From positions 1 through 64,000 of the forward strand of contig JBAMJV010009027.1 in NCBI GenBank assembly GCA_037951105.1: a stretch of DNA of 64,000 bases, in the 5' to 3' direction. How positions within the stretch are numbered: position 1 is the stretch's first letter; every line of letters begins with the position of its first letter. The stretch comes from Echinarachnius parma (lineage: Eukaryota > Echinodermata > Echinoidea > Clypeasteroida > Echinarachniidae). Below are positions 36,301 to 51,300 of the stretch, piece after piece. A program made the translations under genes and the position numbers. The notes under the pieces are model-generated. The model saw nothing but the letters and a program-made list of their open reading frames with translations. It did no database searches and was not told the DNA's origin.

Positions 36301-39300
36301 TATTGATGATGAATAATGACTACTAAATGCAAGTTTGTTTACAGGAAACTTGCGATTGAAATAAACGATTGTATAACAAAGGGTATTATATAACAGATTA
36401 CTGATTCAAATTCCTCGATAGATGTTCAAAGCCACCACTTTCAACAGAGGCTAAATTAAACGGGGCCTATTGACATTACTTGCAGGTGGGAGAATATTTA
36501 CGTTCCTAGTATAAATTTGTCATTGGGAGGTATACAAGTTAGTGTTTCGTATCCAGACTTTCCTTGATTTGAGTGGGTATGGAAAAAATAGTCAGTCGCC
36601 ATAAAATTGATTAGCAGCTCCGTCACTAAATTTTCTAGACTCCATGAGAATTGCAGACAACACATATTTACATCGGACATTAACAAATAATAGGTGAAAC
36701 TTGAATATGCTAATAATATCACACCGCATTTTGATCTTTGTAAAATGTTATCTATGTACATAAAAACATGATGTCAGGGGTAAGGGGTTAGGTTTTTTTT
36801 TTTATTATTTTTATTATTATTTTTTTTTTTTTGTTAAGGATGGTATAATTGATCAGTGTATTTGTATATTCATATGAAATTCCCGATGTCAGCATATGGA
36901 TAATCATCTTCGGGAAGGCATGCCCTTATTACAGGAATAGCAGAAATAGCAACACAACACTGTTTGAAGGCGTTAAAGGGATAGTTGAGTTTTGGTATAG
37001 AGAGCGCTACACAAAATATTTTTTGTGAGATACTGAAAAACTGAGTGTCAAATCTGAAAGAGCATACAATTTCAATAACAGAATAAACTTTATTTGATCA
37101 AAATCGATTCAGAAATGGCTAAAATATCCAATAACATAACCATTTGTAATAAACGTGGGGCCCCACAATTAATAGATAATTTTGAACCAGCCGTTCATTT
37201 TCTTTTTTTTAATGCTTCATCTTTTCAAATATTTACAAAAGAGGTTTTTATATAGTTGTTGATTATCTCTCTAATCTTTATCTAATCTTTATTTAAACTA
37301 AACATCACATGCAAAATATTTTATTTAAAATTGTTGAAACCAATGAGTATTTAGAGACCGTCCTCTTGAATTTAAACGGCTCTTTTTGAATGATAACAGG
37401 CTTTTTACTTTAGTCATGTTGTAATGTTGTATTCCTTTCGAGCATGGTGGAGTAATAACTGTTATTTTGTAATGTAATGGTGCAGGTTTTGGTAACTAAA
37501 ATTCAGTTTGACCAAAACTGTTTCTCTCTTTACCAAAACTCAACTATCCCTTTAAGACTGCTATCGACAATAGAATCCCGAACGTGTCTTTTTTTTAAAT
37601 TCCATCTTGAATAAAGGCTGTCAGTGAATCATGTGTCCAAAAACTGTGATTGTAATCACAGTTTTTTCGTAGTGTGAAAGCAAGGTAACAGAGTGATTGT
37701 AAACATAACTCCAATCATGATTGCAATCACCAGTCTGAAACCGCTCAAAGTCTGTTTTTAAAAAAACTCGCGGCCTTTCGCTTTGTGTGAGTGATATAAG
37801 GTATTGAAAGGGCGTTTTTGAGAGTTGACACAATGGCCGATTGGGAAAAACACAAAAGAAGTTGTTGACTACTTTAAACAAAAATCTAAGTAGGTTTTTA
37901 AATAGTTGTTGATGATATCTCTTTTGAATCATTTTATTTAACAAAACATGAAATGCACAATTTTGTATGAAAAATTGCTAAAACCAATTATTCTTTTAGA
38001 GCGTCCTTTTGAGTTGTAACGGCTCTTTTTTTTTCAATGATAGCATAGTTTTTACTTAGTCGTTTGTAATTGTGTATATCTTTCGAGCATGGTGGAGTGA
38101 CAACTATTAGTTTGTACCATAATGATGCAGGTATTGGTTACTAAAGTTAAGTTTGACCAATACTCAACTATACTCAACTATCCCTAAAAGTAGACATGCA
38201 CTGACACACACATACACTCACACATGCACTGTGAAGGGAATATGTAAGTGTTATTGTTTCACAGTTTCCCACTGAACGATAACAGCCGGCGTAACATCCG
38301 TAGACACGCGGCGGAATCGACCGCTTGTATATTGCATGTTGTGCGTAATAAGCTAAATCCGTAATCTTGGTTTGCCATGCCAGAGCCATCCTCTTTCGAG
38401 AACTGTGTTGAGTTTTTATATTTCATTTCGAGATTTCAAATAACTTGTTTAAAAGAATCAAAAAGCTTTAGAATGATCTGTAGTCAGAACGAATGACACG
38501 TGGAATTTTTCAGCCCGAGGCGTGAAAAACCCTTATAGTTTTTCAATAACAAAGTATGTCCTAACTCACTTTATAGTAAGACACCATTCAACTGAAATGA
38601 TAGTAAGCGTTTCACTTAAAACAAGATGTGTGAAGCAAGTAAATTATGACATGTTTCAATGAAACAGGGCCAGGTTATGAGATCATCAACATACGGGTCC
38701 GTATTTTAGGCATAAAGCTTGTCTGTTTCATGTGTCCCCTGCAATTGTAATCTTAGTTACCTAAAGAAATGACATGTAAAAAACTGCCCAACTGATTGAT
38801 CAAGGACGACATCAGGTTCTGAATATGTTTGGACTACGGTGGAATTCTTAAGAATAACTTATTACATTTGTTCATGCTGAAATAAGGACGTATTCGACCT
38901 TTGCCGTAAAATCCCCATTGTGTTACATTTTGATGAAAATAAAACCTATAACGTTCACAATTTGTCTTCATGTATTTAGGATGAAGATGAACAGGTCACA
39001 TTTGTAACGTAAATGTATGCCATGTAATGAATATAGCGTCTCAAGTTATGCTTATCAACATTTATATGGTTGAGTGGATGTTCCATTTTTGCTACTTTTG
39101 AAAACAGACCTTGTTGTAGCTAATTGACAGTGACAAGTCATGCATGAATGATTTAAACTGGATTGTATGCCAATATCTTTAATTTGATATACAATATAAT
39201 TTATTTATTTCAAATGAATATGAACATTTGTTGTCCTATACAAATGTCCGGTTTCCTTTTTACGGAGTAAGGTTTGCAGTTTGGGCGCATTTACAGATTG

Positions 39301-42300
39301 TACAGTTATATCTGAACCACCTTATTGATAATTGTTTTATTATACTATTATTATAAACATACCTTGATTTGACGACAAAAACTGGGCAATCAATTTCTGT
39401 CCCACCAGTTGTCTTCTTCTTGGTGTCTTGTCCTCGTTTGCCACCTATAAAAGTATATCACTTAATGAATGTAGGTTTGTTTAAATCATTTCTTTATTCA
39501 GGAAAAGGTCACATTTATACCAGGTCCACTGTCATTCAAGACAGTGATAGGTAATACACACAAATACATATAATACAAAATGATATTACTCACGTCATTA
39601 TACAAAATAAATAAATCCAATGGAATTATGTACATACTTGACAAACTTAATTTAATGCTAAATTATACACAGACGATTAAGCATATTTCATACATCAATT
39701 TAATTATACTTCTTACTTTTCTATTATTCTTCAAGGCTATCATCAAACCTCCTATATTATTGTAAGCAATATTAAATAAACAGAGAATAAAAAGTTATTG
39801 TTATCGAACATCAATTATTTTATTTTTAGTTGTATTATAACTATCACAAATTGAAGAAAAAAAAAGTAACTTTCATTTCATATTTGTATATAATTATCAC
39901 TATAATTCCTTTAAATTCTATACCTCATAATACAATACTAAAATACGTATTGTTCTTGAGGAATACAAAATTTGTATTCCTCAAGAACAATCAAGCAATC
40001 AAGAACATAGGTTCGCCTCCCTTGTTTTGTATTGAATATTGACGGTTTGGCAGTGTATACACAGGCCCAAGCGAGGAAAGCGGGGGGGGGGGGGATGGAT
40101 GCGTTGGGTCCCGTTTTTGTAAATTATATTCCCACCACCCCCCCCCCCCCCCCCCCTTCCCCTTGAAACTCCTGCCTACGTGTCTTATGCATGTTGTGTT
40201 TTAAAACTGAATCTGAAGGGGAAAAAGCATCCATTTTTCATTGACGCTACACCACAAACAAATACAAGTATACATATTATTTGATGATTCCCCCCCCCCC
40301 CAATTTCCGTACATTATAGATCAAGAAATAACAAAATCTTCTAACAATAATTTCACATTCATGTAAAATACAGACATAGGCATAATGCTGTTTCAGTATG
40401 TGTATGGAAAGCATTATATGATGTAACAGGGAACTGAATTCTTACTTCATACTTAGCCAATCGTGTTCACCCCAAATCTCCCATGCATTTTCTATGGGAA
40501 CCCGGATGAAGGCTACCAAATAATACTAGCCTATGCGTAATGCTACTGCAGTTTAGCTAAGTAGCCAGTTAGGGATTATTATATTATAACCTCATATAAT
40601 TATTTGAGTTACACTTCAATTCCGTGATATATTTACGTGATCGCGGTACAGTAAAGAATTCCACTTTCAATCACAAACAAATTTGATTCCAGATCTATTA
40701 TACAAAGTGCAGAAGTAGGCTACCGTAAAAGTTTGACTAGAGGCGCTACTTTCTCAGGAGTAATCAATAGCGCCATCAAACATCCAACATGATCCAGTAT
40801 AATGAATATGTATCTAGCCTTTTGTCAACGATCTTCGAGCCGGTCTAAATGAATATTCATGATAGCATTATCACGCAAAGTTGGAAAAGATGAACGTTAC
40901 TAAAGCCCTGGTCACAACCCACCGTGCGTGTTTTTAGTCCGTACGGTTTTTGGGGAGGCCACGGCCGCCACGTTTTTCTTAAAACGTAGGGAGGGAGTGG
41001 CAAAGGCAGGGAGGGAGTACCGGCAACGCACGTCACACGCACGGTGTAAGTACGTGGCCCGCACGCCACGCCTGGCCGTGAGCGGTTGCGTGCATCGTAC
41101 GTTGCGCACGTGGTAAGTGCGTTGTACGTGCTTACAACGTGCTTACAACGTGCTTACAACGTACGGTCTCCGTGCGGTTGCTACGTTATCGTACGGAGGC
41201 CGTACTTACACGTGCTGCTCACGTACGGTGTCCTTACTCACTAAGTGCGTACAAGTGCGAACAACCTTTTCTGCTCATATTATACTGCAGAAATCAGTGC
41301 GCACAACGTGCGTTGTAAGTGCGGAGCACGTGCTTACTCGGTACGGTCCACGTGAGTAAGCACGGACCACGCACTTATCACGTGCGCAGCACGCACGTGC
41401 GCTCATTGGCTGTAGAACGCAGCGAAAACGCAGCGAACGCAGCGAAAGTTCCTCGTGCACTAAAAGTGCTACGTCGTGTCTGCGTGCTCCCAAATCCGTA
41501 CTGAGTCGGTACTGAGTCGGTACTCACCACGTACGGATACCCAAATTTTGCCCACGTTTTTGCAAGTAGACAGCACGCACGGGGCACGCACTTGCAAGTA
41601 CGGCGGGTTGTGACCACCGCTTAAGGGTTGAAATCCAATCACGCAAGCAGAAGTACCTCTTGGGTCGGTGGTTAGTGCAAATCAATGTAAGGTAAACTTG
41701 CATCACGGTATGTAAAGCCGTAGGTTCAAGACGCACTGATAAGTGATTTTTTAATTTTTTTTTTCATAGGAAATTATGTTTTAACAGCGTTTTGTGCAAA
41801 TGAATTGGAATCATAATTATAATTTTTGTGTTAAATACACAATTGTTACATTTAGGTGAAATCCTGACATTCTGCTAGTATTTAGCTTTATATATAGTGT
41901 ATGCATGAAGGGGGAGGGGGGAGGGTAATTTTAAAATTGATTCATCACCTTGTTCCAGCCAACTCATTCATCTTTTATTTTGTAACCTGCATTTAAAAAC
42001 GATGTTTTCATGATTGGTTTTGTTTTCATTCATTCAAATACAGTACGCACATATGTATAGCACCACCTGTTTAACAAATGGAACTCTGTTTAATACTGAA
42101 AGAAATTATATATTTTTTACGTTAGTAGACTGAACGAATTATATAATTTTATAATCTGTATTACAAATCGGACACGGTTAATACTGATACTAAATATAAT
42201 CAGTAACCGCGCGCTTAAAGTATAGTACACAATATGTACTCGAGATTACTAATTCCGACGTTGTTTTACTGTGACTATTACGTGTCCGTCTTGTACGCCA

Positions 42301-45300
42301 ACCAACCCGAGGAGTGCGCGCGCGCGGTAGCGCAGCCGCGAGAGCGCTGCCGCGCAGCGCCGCGCCGCCCGAGCTAGCCCGGCGCGGCCCTGCCCCGGAC
42401 GGCGGGCGATATCGGAGCTAGAGCTAGCTAGCTAGCTACCAGCTAGCTTAAGTCGGTTTTTCTCGTCCGATAAGAGTCAAAATGACTCCAAAAGGGTCTA
42501 GTTGGCTTCGGTAAGGGTAAGGGTTGGGGTTAGGGGTATTTTATTTTTATTTTTATTTTTTTTGAATTACATTTTTTTTTTTTTTTATTCTTTTATTTTG
42601 ACATAAAATAGATAAAAAATGCTTAAATATTATTTGTGTGCACTTAAGAATTTATTTGTTTTGCTAAAATGTCATATTGATCCCTGTGACCTCTACACTT
42701 TGAGCGCACGACACAAGAGTCAAGGACAAAAAAGTTATTGTAAATACAATAACTTTGAAGGGACTTGGATAATTTTCGGCTTCTTCGTTAAAAAACAATT
42801 TTTTTTGCTGGAACCTTGGAAAATTATTCGGTATGCCTTTATAAGCCCCCAGTATGAATTTTAGGTGAATTAAAGAATTTTTCGCAAAAATATTCAACAT
42901 TTTTAAAAATTGATAATACCCTGAGAATGCAGAAGTCACTAAATGAGACATATAGAAATGACTACCAACTCATGTTTAACGGAAATATATAAAATTTATT
43001 GCATAATACAAGTAATTGGCTGAGAAAATAACTTATCGTATAACACATACATTTGCCAGATATAAAATCACGCAAATGGAAACCTATGACCTGCGACCTT
43101 TGATCTTTGACCAAATGACCCTAAAATCACAGCCCTTCATCTATCCCCCTAGATACATGAATATACCACGTTTGGTGACGATTGGTCATTTGGTTCTTGA
43201 GATATGGCAAAAAGAAGATTTTCCCGCCAATTTTAACGATTTTCTCAAGTGGATAATACAGAAAACGGCCATAACTTTTTTTAAAAATGATCGGAATTGG
43301 CTCAAATTCACAGAGGATGTTTACTATGATGTACTCTTAATTTTAAATTTTTTTTTTCAAAATCGGACTAAAAAGTATCCCATAATTTTTTGTTTTGCAG
43401 CAAACTAAATAGGAGTATGTCTTCCTAGCACATTACCAGCCACTTGCATTTTCTTGAAAATTCGATGTCCAGATTTCCAAAAAATGACCATTTTGACCAG
43501 GGTCAATCAGGGTTCGGGAGGGATGCTTACATGCATCATATTCACTAACCTGACAAAAAAAACCTCTGCAGGAAGTATGCTAACTCGAAAAACCTACCTC
43601 CGTGTTTTAGGTTACAAAACGGTAGGTTCTGGTTTCGTAACCACGCATTAGGGTTAGGGTTAGGGCCTATACTAGTAGTCTATATTAAAAGACCTTACAT
43701 TGTAGATTCATTTAGCGAAGGACACATTTTCTGTGCCTCCGAAGGCACCCCCACAAAAAAAAATGCATACTTCCAGAACAAAAATTAACTACAGATATTG
43801 GCCAAGAAATATATAAATTTAAAAGTATATATAATTAATTTAGGCCAAGCTCACGTAATGCTCATGGTTAAACTACCATTTTCGGGCCAAATTAGGTCAT
43901 AATATGCCCCGTGTAGATGGCCTAAAAATCATTTTACACCTACTATATTATGGTAGGTGTAAATGATTATTTTTAGGCCATCTACACGGGTGAGGACCTT
44001 GTTTTACTTTTTTCTTCTTTCTTTTGTTGATTGTCATGTGCCCGGCCTCATGAAAATCCAATGCCCCCCGGTGCACCCCCCCCCCCCCCCTCCTCCCCCC
44101 CCCCCCCCCCCCCCCACTGAAAATATCCTAGCTACGCCATTACATTGCATAGAGCACAATAAACAATTTAAAAAGGGTGAGGCTGACTTATTGGCAGTCA
44201 TGGAGAAATCCCCTTAACTGATCTATTTCATTAATTTATGTTAATAATCAATTATCTTCGGCGGGGATCAGGATTTATCATAAAATTACTTCAGTAACCT
44301 AAGGCTGATTGTACAGACTATCACCTGATGAAATATTATGAAATTATAATTCGGTACAGAAAAAATTACCTACATTATAATACGTATTGAACGATATAAA
44401 TCAAGGTGTATTTGCAAGCCAGTTAAGGAATTATAAAAGTTCACACTAACGAACTAAGATAAAACATAATCCATATGGCAAGATACATGGTACGACGACA
44501 CTGGATTACAGTATGTCACGTTTCATAACCGTTCCCATTGTAATATCAAATTAAATTATATTCTGTCAGCATGTAACTGTGACGTATTTGTAATACAGAT
44601 TACGAAATTAGTAATATGCTCTGTAATATGCTGTGCCATGAAAGTAATTTATCTCAGTATCATACTGTGGCGATCTGTTAATGGGGTGATAGCACACACA
44701 CCTCACACGCGTGAATACCAGAATAATGCTAGCAAGTATCTGTAATCCCAATATAAATCAATTGTTGGCCCCAAAGTCCACTCAGATTGATAAACGGACA
44801 AAATGTCTCCTCCGATAGACAATATCGCTGCTATATTTTCTTGCCCAAGTGCTTCAAAATATGACGACATCTGGGATAACCTCGATCAGTTAATCGACTG
44901 TAAATCAACGGCATAATATGCCAAATGGACTATCATGCAGAGAGCACTATAATGCATAGTTACGTAATATTCAAGCAGATCGACTGCTTGTACGAGGTTT
45001 ATCTGCTTCAGTGTGCATCGTAAGATATGATAACAAAAGAATGACATGGAAACCAAACAGGTGATCGTAATGAATAGAAATTCAACCGAAAAGAGGAAAC
45101 TAGTTAAAGACAAATTACATTATTAGATGAACATAATGCTTAAATATAGAGCGATTTTGTAATACATATTTGTAGATGCTTCTATGGAATGATTTGTGAA
45201 CATACTGTAACATGTTAATATAAAACACATTCCCTTATTCAAACATATCAGGAACCAATGGCTATGAGGCAGACTGCATACTGTACATATACAGACTCGA

Positions 45301-48300
45301 TAGCTACATTGCTATTTAATTTGATTGAATTGTTTTGAATTGTCATCTACTAGCATTCATGGGATCTGGCTTTAAGGTGCGTCTTTTCTTAAAATAATTC
45401 GAATACAATACGTAATCCTCATTGATTGACTGGACGAGATGTTCAGTGAAATATTTTGGAGGGGTCGAAGGGGGTGGATGATGGGTAGCTTGAGAGACAT
45501 TATTAAATGGACCAAGGGTTTATAAAATGCATAACAAATATTATTTAAAAAACACACTATAAACGAATGTATCGTAAACCACAAAATGAGTATACGGACA
45601 TATATAAAGACATTTGGTTTTAAGGTTATTAATCCCCCTCCCACGCATCCCACCCCATCCCTAATCCCCGACTTCAAGCCGGTAATTCAGAAAAGCTCAG
45701 GACTGCACGAGACTTTCAAAAAGATGTTTAACCTTCATCGCTATGCTTACCGATCTCTTCCAGACGTTCTTTGACGTTATCTAAGTCGTAGTCTTTCATG
45801 CCTCTGGTATCCACCAAATGAAGGCGTTTCGTGAGCGGCACGGCCTGCCGATGCATACTGGCACTACCTCCCTGATCACCAGAAGTCGTTAATGTAATGT
45901 TATCTTGAAACGCACCTGTGGTAAATGATAGTGATGTTTCGTGTTGTTACGAAAGTCAGGGCGATTTGCTACCTCATACCCCTTCAAATGGCTAAAAAAG
46001 CCATACATGGGGGCGTTTCACTAAGATTTCCTTGTTGAACTTAACACTAAGATAGACTTCACAATTATAGAAAGCCATTTGTAGCTGCAAAAGGTAACGT
46101 ATTCAAGAGCCCAAATGCGAAAGTTTAAAACTTTCCACATAATTGCATACTCTAGCTTTTGCAAAGTAAAACTTGCCCGGTATGTTGCCTGGGCAGAACT
46201 GTTTGCTTTTAAAGGTTTGTTTTGTCATTTAGCACTACTCAGGGAAATCAGCCTTAACGACAATTGAATCTGTTATCAGGGTAGAAATCTATACACAAAA
46301 TCCTCTAAATCATACAGGCCAACTTCCCTAGCTGAATTTCAATAGGTTGAATTTTTTTTTTTTTAAAGAAAACATTAATGATTGATATCAAAACTGTAGG
46401 CCTGTTTAGAGAACTCGTTTGTATCAAATTTTACAAAGAAACTAATGACTTTCCATAATTTTGAAGTGCAATTTATTAAGTTTGAAATGGGGTATTTATG
46501 GAACATCCCCAAACTTTTAACATAATGTTAAAGTGAGAGCGTGTAAATTGTAACCCCCACCCCTTAAAACAAAAAATTACATATATCTTCGGCGGGCCAT
46601 CAAATCAGATTCCACCCTCTAAGGTCTGAGAAATGGAAATCAAATCAATGACCAAAATCAGTTAAGAATATATCAACAACAGTAAAATCAGGGATTGATA
46701 TATTGTGAGCTTGAGTTCTGATAAACCTGCTATATCGCACGAAATGTGATTGTTTCCAACATTGTTTCAAATATGTATATCTCTATTTTGTATAAATTGT
46801 AATAATTCATTTGTAATGTTTTATTGGAAGCAAGAATAAAATTGAATTGAATTGAATTGAATTGATACATATGGAAATGAGTTATTAACCAGAAGTTGAG
46901 CTAATCCTCCTACCAAAACATGTGTATACCTGACCGAGAAATACTATAATAAGCCGGTTACCTTTCAGCGCAAAATGTAGCGATTTAATGAAAGCCGATT
47001 TTCCTGCTGCCATGATTCCGTAGAGTCCAATGTTAATGACTTTATTTTCCGGGAATATGAAGTTTGAAGCGGCTCCCGGGACGTAGTTTCTGATTTGTTC
47101 CCGTTTCTCTTCAAGTTCAGCGATCGAAGGATCTGGAAAACAGATAACAGACAGAAAATGTATGACGTTATTCGCATGTGGAATTGTATATTCTCAGCAT
47201 AAATTTGAACTTTAATTATATTACAGACCTACGGTACTTTTAAAAGTATGTATGTATTTCAATATACAGAAAGGGTATTGGCATTATGTTTCTACATACA
47301 CTGTTGCCCATAAAGTTGGAAAATTGTTTTTAGATCCAGCTTCAATCTTTGTCCTTTCGTTTGCGCCCCATAAATCATTATTGATATATTGATAGCATAA
47401 CGTGTCCAAACTGCCAAGGTACAATGAGTAGTTGCATACATTTACATTAATCAATTTAGCTTTTACTTGCTTGGAGCTTTGAAAAGCAGGACCTTTGATG
47501 ATAAGCGCCCCTTTTCCTCTGAAAAGCGTATGTCCAACAAGTCATCGTAAATTGGGTAATTTCTCAGTGTTGGCTGTAGATTTGTCAACCATATTTGCCA
47601 CAAAGGCTCTCCAGGCCGTACTCCGCCAACGACATTGGCTACAAGCCAAACGATGCTTGTGCTCCACCATGAAGGGGTGTCAACAAGCAATGTCCACTAT
47701 ATCGTTGAAACATCGCAGGGTACGGTCTGTAAAATCCTCAAACCTCAAATAAAAGCCACGGGAATCTCTGGGTCGTCCACGATTGACCGCCAGAATTGAT
47801 GATCACAAATTTCATAACCGATTTTCACAGCGACTCGCAACGATTTACTAGAACGAATCGACTCGATTTAGCCACAATTTAACAACGAATTTGGAAGAAT
47901 TGTACGGCGACTCAAGACGAATATTCGTTCTTCGTCGTTGTTCGACGAGTCAGTTCGTCCTTCTTTTGTCTTTTACCATTGCGGTAGAAAAATCATGGCA
48001 AAAAAAAGTTGTGGTCCCATAGTGGCGATTTTTACGGCGACTCGCAACGAATTATCATTCGTGGAGAAAATCGCTTGAGTCGTCGCAAGTCGTTGTAGTT
48101 CGTTGCGAGTCGTTGTAATTCGTTCTGCGAACCGTTGCGCATCGCGAAGAACGCCATGAATCGTGTTAGCACAACGAATGTTTTGGGACTGCTCAAAACT
48201 ATCGCCATGTCGCGACGATTTCCTTTCATTCTTTTTATGGAACAATAGGGCAGTGCACCATATGAACAATCGGACTTGTTTGAGTCAGTTCCATGGGCGT

Positions 48301-51300
48301 AGATCTGTCATTTATACAATTCAACAGGGGGATGATCTATTCATTCACCCCCTCCCAGGGGTGTCGATCTGTGCGGAAAACAAAAAAATGCATTGGGGGG
48401 GCGAGCATTGTTTGTGAACAATAGCTCGCCCCTCCAATGTATTGTGTTTTCCGGACAGATCGACACCCCTGCCCCCTCCCCCTCTCGTGATGAATAGATA
48501 TTACGTAAGTCTTTACGCCTATGGTCAGTTCAAAAACGGAAAGCGGCGATCTTCACGACAAAGCGATACGAGTCGTAACGAATTGGAACGATGTGGAACG
48601 ACGTGACATGATTGTGCAACGGTAAATACAATAGTTTTTGGTAAAAATCGTCGTGGCGTGGCGATTGTTTTGAACAGTTGAAGACGGCGATTTTGGCTCC
48701 GCTTTCACGATTTTCTTCACGATGCGCAACGGATTTGGGGGAAGAACCGATACGATGTAACACGATGCAACACGACCATGACGATTTTCTCGACGAATGT
48801 CAAATCGTTGCGAATCGCCGTGAAAATCGTCAGTATGGGACTGGGCCTTAATACGAATACAACAAGGTATGAGGGAACTGCTAGAATTCCAATTGTATTT
48901 TGAGGATTTGGACAATGTTACTAAGTCCCTTGAATGGGTACGAGCCATAACATCCTTGACCGAACAGATGACAGACAAAGGGTTCGTCGATTTCTTGGCA
49001 AAAAGCTCGAAGATTACTGCCTTCACAAAACGATTTGTGGTTGTATTGGCAGGTATTCACTATGACTGTGAAACACCACTGGTGTTTCCAGGTGAAAATG
49101 CCATCGTCCACCGGGACATTCTCCAACACGCAAGAAGGCCCCACGGAAACTATTCCTTGCTGCAAGACGACAACGCTATGATAATTGTTTGATAAGATGG
49201 GGTTGCAGCAGTTAATTAACATGTCCTGCATTTACCTTGATACAAGCCATTTTGAGCATGCCTGTGATGTCCTAGCCCAAGCCATTAATGGCAAAGGCAA
49301 CTTTCTCCATACGCAACAATAATTAGTTGGGGCTCTGACCAAAGAGTGGGACGAGCAATCCTTTTACAGCGTCAACAAGCTCAATGACAACATCCTGAGA
49401 CATGTTAAGCACTGACCCGTGTCAGTGGTGGCCCAATCAGGGGTCAGTGGTCATAATCTCGATATTAGTGACTCACTGACTGACTGAGATACTGAGATAC
49501 TGAGATACATTTAATTTAAATATTGAACATTTTCATGGAAAAAGTCCACTCCAGCTGTTGTCTTGCCCCATTTTTTTGTTACCTTGCGAAGGATATTACA
49601 TCATATTACATCATATTTTGTAACGATGAAATATATGTTATTGTATATCAAATTAAAGATAAAATAACCCTCTTCGATATTAGCATAGAATCCAGGAGAA
49701 ATCATTCATGCATGACTTGTCACGGTCAATTAACCACCGCAAGGTCTGTTTTAAAAAATAGCAAAAATGGAACATCCATTCAACCATTTAAATGTGGACA
49801 AGCATGATATAAACGCTATATTCATGACATAGCATAATTATTTCATTACAAATGTGATCTTTTGTAGTTTCATCTCAACAGAAAAATTGTAAAATTGTGA
49901 ACGTTGTAGGTTTTATTTTCATCAAATGTAACACAATGAGGAATTCCATGGCTAAGGTTTAATTCGTCGAAACTACAGTTTGTGCCCTTATTTCAGCATG
50001 AAACTTTGTATAAATTGTTCTCAAGAATTCTACCCTAGTCCAAAAATCTTCGAAATCTGATGTCACCATTGGTCAACCATTTGGGTTGTCTCTAACATGT
50101 CACTTCTCTAGGTAACTATAGTTGAAATTGCAAGGGACACATGAAACAGACAAGCTTCATGCCTCAAAAACAGACCAATATGTTGATGTTCTCATAACTT
50201 GGCACTGTTGTATTGGAAATTGGAAAATATATATTTTTGGTGTTTGTTTATGACAATAAGGTTGTATGGTGTCATAAAAGACTTGCCCCGCACATCTTGT
50301 TTCAAGCAAGACGCTTAATCATTGCAGTCGAATGGTGTGGCCATCCATTTTTGTTGCTATTTTTGAAAACAGAACTTGCTATTGTTAACTGATCATGGCA
50401 GTTCATGCATGAACGATACACCTTTAATTTATATTCTGCAGGTAGAGGACTAAATTTCCTTTAATTTGATATGTGATAATGTACACTCTGTCGCACATAA
50501 ATATTAAACATTTCAACTTAAACAAGTGTCCAGTTTCTTTTTGTGCGGAGTATAATACGTACACATGTATACAGCTTAGAAAGGGGACGAAGACATGTAA
50601 CAGTGTAGTAATGGAGAGGCTAGCTGTGAGTGGCCAATCAGACTTGGCTGGGATTAGAGGGAATATACACAAAGAATGTTGTGTAATATGGGAAAGGGAG
50701 CTGGATGGTATGTGTGAATAGGATGCATGGAGGCAAGATGAAAGCTGTGCCATGAGGCTGATCGGACTATGAATGGCACACATATGACCAGGGGAAGAGA
50801 GTCGGCTTGTCCCGTGTTCACACACAAACATTTCATCGTATAGCTAGTCGAGAGCTGACAAGCTATACCGCTCTCGACTAGCTATACGATGAAATTGTGT
50901 GTATGAAAGCTCACTAACGATACGTCCAATAAAGAATCATCGTATAGCAAAACGGGGGTTTTAGCATCGTTTTGAACTAGAGCTGACTAAAGAATCACGC
51001 TCGATTTGTGTGTGAACGCTCGGCGACTCCAAGTTTATACGACAACGGTATAACTGGGCGGGGCTTAACATGACCGCGTGTTACTTCACTCCGATTTGCG
51101 CTCGCTCACAGAAGACAGCAGACAGGAAAAAAGACACCACACTGCGCAGTAGCAAACTGCGCACCTATAAGATATTTCGTTGTAGCTGTTTCGGGATCTT
51201 GTTTTTGTGTGTGTGAACGCTCGATGTTTCTTTATACGATGATTATCGATACGACGTTTCGTTAATCATGATTCTTTATACGACTTTTCGGGATAAAAAA

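Larger units (their letters stand above)
35530..39272. mobile_element. Composite: TACTCCGC-ended element carrying nested elements
   Basis: The left end TACTCCGCAAAA (35534) and right end TTTTTACGGAGTA (39260) face each other. Next to both are words shared with 49520-50545 (TTCATGCATGA, AATTTGATAT). An AATCATGATT-word element (35717-37750, ends GAGCGGTTTCAGACTG) and a TTAA MITE (36977-37551) are nested inside. Confidence 0.6.

Noticed and set aside
40857-41736. Overlapping open frames in all six readings
   Set aside because: CpG-rich iterated-word MITE; open because the words contain few stops, with no splice or family evidence.
43016-43408. 130-codon open frame
   Set aside because: It overlaps a GACCTTTGAC-type dispersed repeat and has no recognised motif.
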